DNA from: JBCDBD01 sp039184335
GTDB lineage: Bacteria; Bacteroidota; Bacteroidia; Flavobacteriales; Flavobacteriaceae
Assembly: GCA_039184335.1 (NCBI GenBank)
Contig: JBCDBD010000040.1
Location: forward strand, 1-24,612
Length of the DNA stretch: 24,612 nt
Direction of reading: 5' to 3'
Position numbers and translations under genes: made by a program. How positions within the stretch are numbered: position 1 is the first letter of the stretch; each line of letters begins with the position of its first letter. The notes beneath the pieces were generated by a model, which was not told the DNA's origin, made no database searches, and was given only the letters and a program-made list of their open reading frames with translations. This document shows positions 22,701-24,612 of the stretch, in pieces.

Positions 22701-24153
22701 TTTTCTTTTAGTTTTAAGCTCTATTTTTTTATTGCTGCCCACGACAGCACAATGCCAAGAAGATTCCCTGGTCCCACAGCTCTATGATAGCTATGCAGAT
22801 TTTATGGAACCAACGCTGAACAAAAGAAGGATTAAGTACCAACAGCTACAGCCCTTGATCCATACATTTAGGGAAAACCCCAAATTTGTGGTGCAAAAGG
22901 TAGGGGAGTCCATCGAAGGACGCGACCTCACCCTGCTAAGCATTGGCACTGGGGAAATCGATATTTTTCTATGGTCACAGATGCATGGTAATGAGCCCAC
23001 GGCCACCCTGGCCATTTTCGATATCTTGAACTTTTTGGATTCTGATGCCTTTAAAAGTGAGAAGAATACAATATTATCAAAACTCAAGCTTCATTTTTTA
23101 CCCATGTTGAATCCTGATGGGGCAGAGGTGTACCAGCGTAGAAATGCATTGGGCATTGACATCAACCGTGATGCGTTGCGCCTCCAATCCCCAGAGGGTA
23201 GAACACTAAAAAAGGTACGTGATAGTTTAGATGCAGATTTTGGGTTCAACCTTCATGACCAAAGTATTTATTACAATGCTGAACGTACAGAAAAACCGGC
23301 CACCATATCATATTTGGCCACCGCCTACAATTATGAAAAAGATATCAATGCAATTCGGGCCAATGCCATGAAGGTCATCGTATTTATGAACAATATCATA
23401 CAAGCATATGCTCCTGGCCAAGTAGGGCGTTACAATGATGACTTTGAACCCCGGGCATTTGGTGATAATATTGCCAAATGGGGCACCAGTCTCATCTTGA
23501 TCGAGTCGGGGGGATACATTAACGATACCGAAAAACAGGAAATCCGGAAACTAAATTATGTATCCATACTTGCTGCCCTCCATGCCATTGCCAATGACGG
23601 TTATCAAGACATACCGATAGCCGAATATGAAATGATTCCCCGAAACGACCGCAAACTATTTGACCTGAAAATTGCAAATGCCACCTATGAGCTTCTTGGA
23701 AAAATGTATGTATTGGATTTAGGGATATACCGCCAAGAAGTGGACCTGCAAGGGCACAATGCATTTTATTACAAAAGCAGTATTGTCGACCAGGGCGATC
23801 TGTCGACCTACTATGGATATGAAACCTTTGATGCTTCAGGGTACACCATCATTCCTCCAAAATACGAAGGAAGCACCGTGTACAAAAAAAGTGATATTGC
23901 ATCTTATTTAAATGCAGGAATAGCCTATGTAGGCTATAATTCACTTTCAAAATTGACCCATCACGACTCCCCGATACATTTGATCAAAAGAGATTTTAAA
24001 GAGGGTGGTTTCATATTGGCCCCTGGCCAAAACCCGACTTTTTTCTTGGCAAAAGAAGGCAAACTTGCCTATGCGGTCATCAATGGCTTTATCATAGACC
24101 TCAACAGCCCCTTAAGCGAACAAAAGTTGGGCAACGCACTGCTATACCGCTAG
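22678..24153 (+). CDS. M14-family zinc carboxypeptidase, exported
   Basis: The 491 residues start with a signal peptide (hydrophobic FLLVLSSIFLLLPTTAQ). ATG 22690 is an equally possible start, four codons later. The zinc site is HGNE (His103, Glu106) with third ligand His193 (NLHDQS). Substrate-binding residues lie in NPDG (145-148) and DINRD (161-165), and the general base is Glu276 (LIESGGY). The domain ends near residue 300; the remaining ~190 residues form an uncharacterised, probably beta-rich C-terminal region. M14 enzymes remove C-terminal amino acids from peptides or cleave within peptidoglycan stems. Following an amidase and a 3D protein, a cell-wall-peptide substrate is a reasonable inference, but diet peptides remain possible. 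Confidence 0.9.
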   Translation: MNRPMRIDFLLVLSSIFLLLPTTAQCQEDSLVPQLYDSYADFMEPTLNKRRIKYQQLQPLIHTFRENPKFVVQKVGESIEGRDLTLLSIGTGEIDIFLWSQMHGNEPTATLAIFDILNFLDSDAFKSEKNTILSKLKLHFLPMLNPDGAEVYQRRNALGIDINRDALRLQSPEGRTLKKVRDSLDADFGFNLHDQSIYYNAERTEKPATISYLATAYNYEKDINAIRANAMKVIVFMNNIIQAYAPGQVGRYNDDFEPRAFGDNIAKWGTSLILIESGGYINDTEKQEIRKLNYVSILAALHAIANDGYQDIPIAEYEMIPRNDRKLFDLKIANATYELLGKMYVLDLGIYRQEVDLQGHNAFYYKSSIVDQGDLSTYYGYETFDASGYTIIPPKYEGSTVYKKSDIASYLNAGIAYVGYNSLSKLTHHDSPIHLIKRDFKEGGFILAPGQNPTFFLAKEGKLAYAVINGFIIDLNSPLSEQKLGNALLYR

Positions 24154-24317
24154 TATCCAAATTGAATGTTCGTGTACGGACCATATAACAACAATACGAC
24201 CAACATGACCAATAGGGTTGCCGCAATAGCGGAAAAGAGCGATAAAACCAACCCTTTGCACCAGTTTGATGTAGGCCCTATGGCACTTTCTTGAATAATT
24301 TCTTTGATGACATCCAT
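24150..24317 (-). CDS. Small membrane protein (55 aa), unknown
   Basis: Minus-strand ATG at 24317-24315 opens a 55-residue frame ending at TAG 24152-24150. It starts MDVIKEIIQESAIGPTSNWC, followed by one strong membrane helix (about residues 22-46, rich in L, V and A) and a short polar tail ending NIQFGY. The 4-base overlap with the carboxypeptidase gene is a shared CTAG, which is a stop in both directions. It is reminiscent of small single-helix flavobacterial DUF proteins, but I do not recognise a named family. The amphipathic N-terminus plus membrane helix is convincing as coding sequence. Confidence 0.65.
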   Translation of the reverse strand: MDVIKEIIQESAIGPTSNWCKGLVLSLFSAIAATLLVMLVVLLLYGPYTNIQFGY

Positions 24318-24524
24318 TACCTAAGTCTTTGAGTTAAACTTTCACTGTTCAGTTTTTAGGATGTAGCTGTTTGTAGTTTGTATTGGTAAAACAACTATGA
24401 TGCCAAATACCCTACCTTGGTTTATTTTACAATAACTTTACGGTACAGAACAATCCAATTTAGTATATTCTACAAGCTTTAAATAAACCACTATGGATTT
24501 GAAATCCATAGTTTTCTCAAAAGA
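24318..24524. promoter_or_regulatory. Intergenic region with an 11-bp inverted repeat
   Basis: The AT-rich region separates the minus-strand small membrane protein from the plus-strand ORF at 24525. ACTATGGATTT (24490-24500) and AAATCCATAGT (24502-24512) form a perfect inverted repeat around a single base, followed by TTTC. It may be an operator or a hairpin. A smaller repeat, AAGAAT/ATTCTT, overlaps the start of the next ORF. No confident TAnnTTTG promoter was found. Confidence 0.35.
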
Positions 24525-24612
24525 ATGAAATTCTTTTTTAATATCACTCAAGAATCCAGTTACCCTTTTCAGAATTGGGACACCCCTTGTGGTGTTCAAG
24601 GTATTCCTGAAC
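24525..24612 (+). CDS. Possible start of an unknown protein (leaves the window)
   Basis: ATG at 24525 opens 29 codons without a stop to the window end, beginning MKFFFNITQESSYPFQNWD. There is no recognisable motif in this short stretch. A T-rich tract just after the start and the nearby inverted repeats leave some doubt whether this is coding; the sensible amino-acid composition after codon 6 supports it. Confidence 0.4.
   Translation, partial: MKFFFNITQESSYPFQNWDTPCGVQGIPE

Noticed and set aside
1..24612. CRISPR array, tRNA, rRNA or insertion sequence
   Set aside because: No regularly spaced repeats, cloverleaf, rRNA-like segment or transposase was seen by eye; a covariance-model and IS search would be needed to exclude small RNAs.

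Overview
The window looks like chromosomal DNA of a marine Flavobacteriaceae bacterium (Muricauda/Flagellimonas/Maribacter-like). The signs are moderate-to-low GC, a short 287-residue RpoD without region 1.1, Bacteroidota-type promoters (TTG ... TAnnTTTG), few Shine-Dalgarno sequences, a menaquinone gene (menB), and family choices typical of the group (pirin, FG-GAP lipoproteins, YaiO barrel). The first ~405 bases do not fit. They are visibly richer in GC and carry the start of a small PVC/Verrucomicrobia-like helix-turn-helix ORF that breaks off exactly where a flavobacterial DUF72 gene, itself missing its N-terminus, begins. I read this as a chimeric junction, either an assembly join or a recombination.

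Layout. 1-405: foreign-looking segment. 406-2651: 5'-truncated DUF72 gene, a convergent phosphatidylserine decarboxylase and a hotdog acyl-CoA thioesterase. 2652-3563: a 0.9 kb stretch without a convincing gene. 3564-11796: a seven-gene same-strand cluster: unknown 110-aa protein, HPt phosphotransfer protein, stand-alone response regulator, membrane-anchored HEAT-repeat protein, processive-type GT2 glycosyltransferase, LTA-synthase/sulfatase-superfamily membrane enzyme with a C-terminal TPR, and a YaiO-type TPR plus outer-membrane beta-barrel. 11904-12167: two tiny ORFs encoding related microproteins, followed by a strong bidirectional terminator. 12232-13095: rpoD (minus strand). 13339-16090: SF2 helicase and a GT-B glycosyltransferase. 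16147-17616: GNAT acetyltransferase (minus) and menB. 17849-24153: a serine hydrolase (minus) divergent from pirin, then a c-type cytochrome/FG-GAP lipoprotein, a 3D-domain lipoprotein, an N-acetylmuramoyl-alanine amidase lipoprotein and an M14 carboxypeptidase. The window ends with a 55-aa membrane microprotein (minus) and the start of another ORF.

The most interesting unit is the 3564-11796 cluster. The GT2 enzyme would make a polymer at the inner membrane, the YaiO-like barrel could pass it through the outer membrane, and the alkaline-phosphatase-superfamily enzyme could decorate it in the periplasm. That enzyme and the barrel carry look-alike TPR modules, suggesting a physical bridge. The HPt, response regulator and HEAT proteins look like a phosphorelay-driven post-translational control arm, because no DNA-binding output domain is present. 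The substrate is unknown. The second notable item is the microprotein pair sharing a Y-x-x-F-x-x-x-L-N-E-I-L motif. The three genes at 21601-24153 form a cell-wall-processing set in which each protein carries an export signal.
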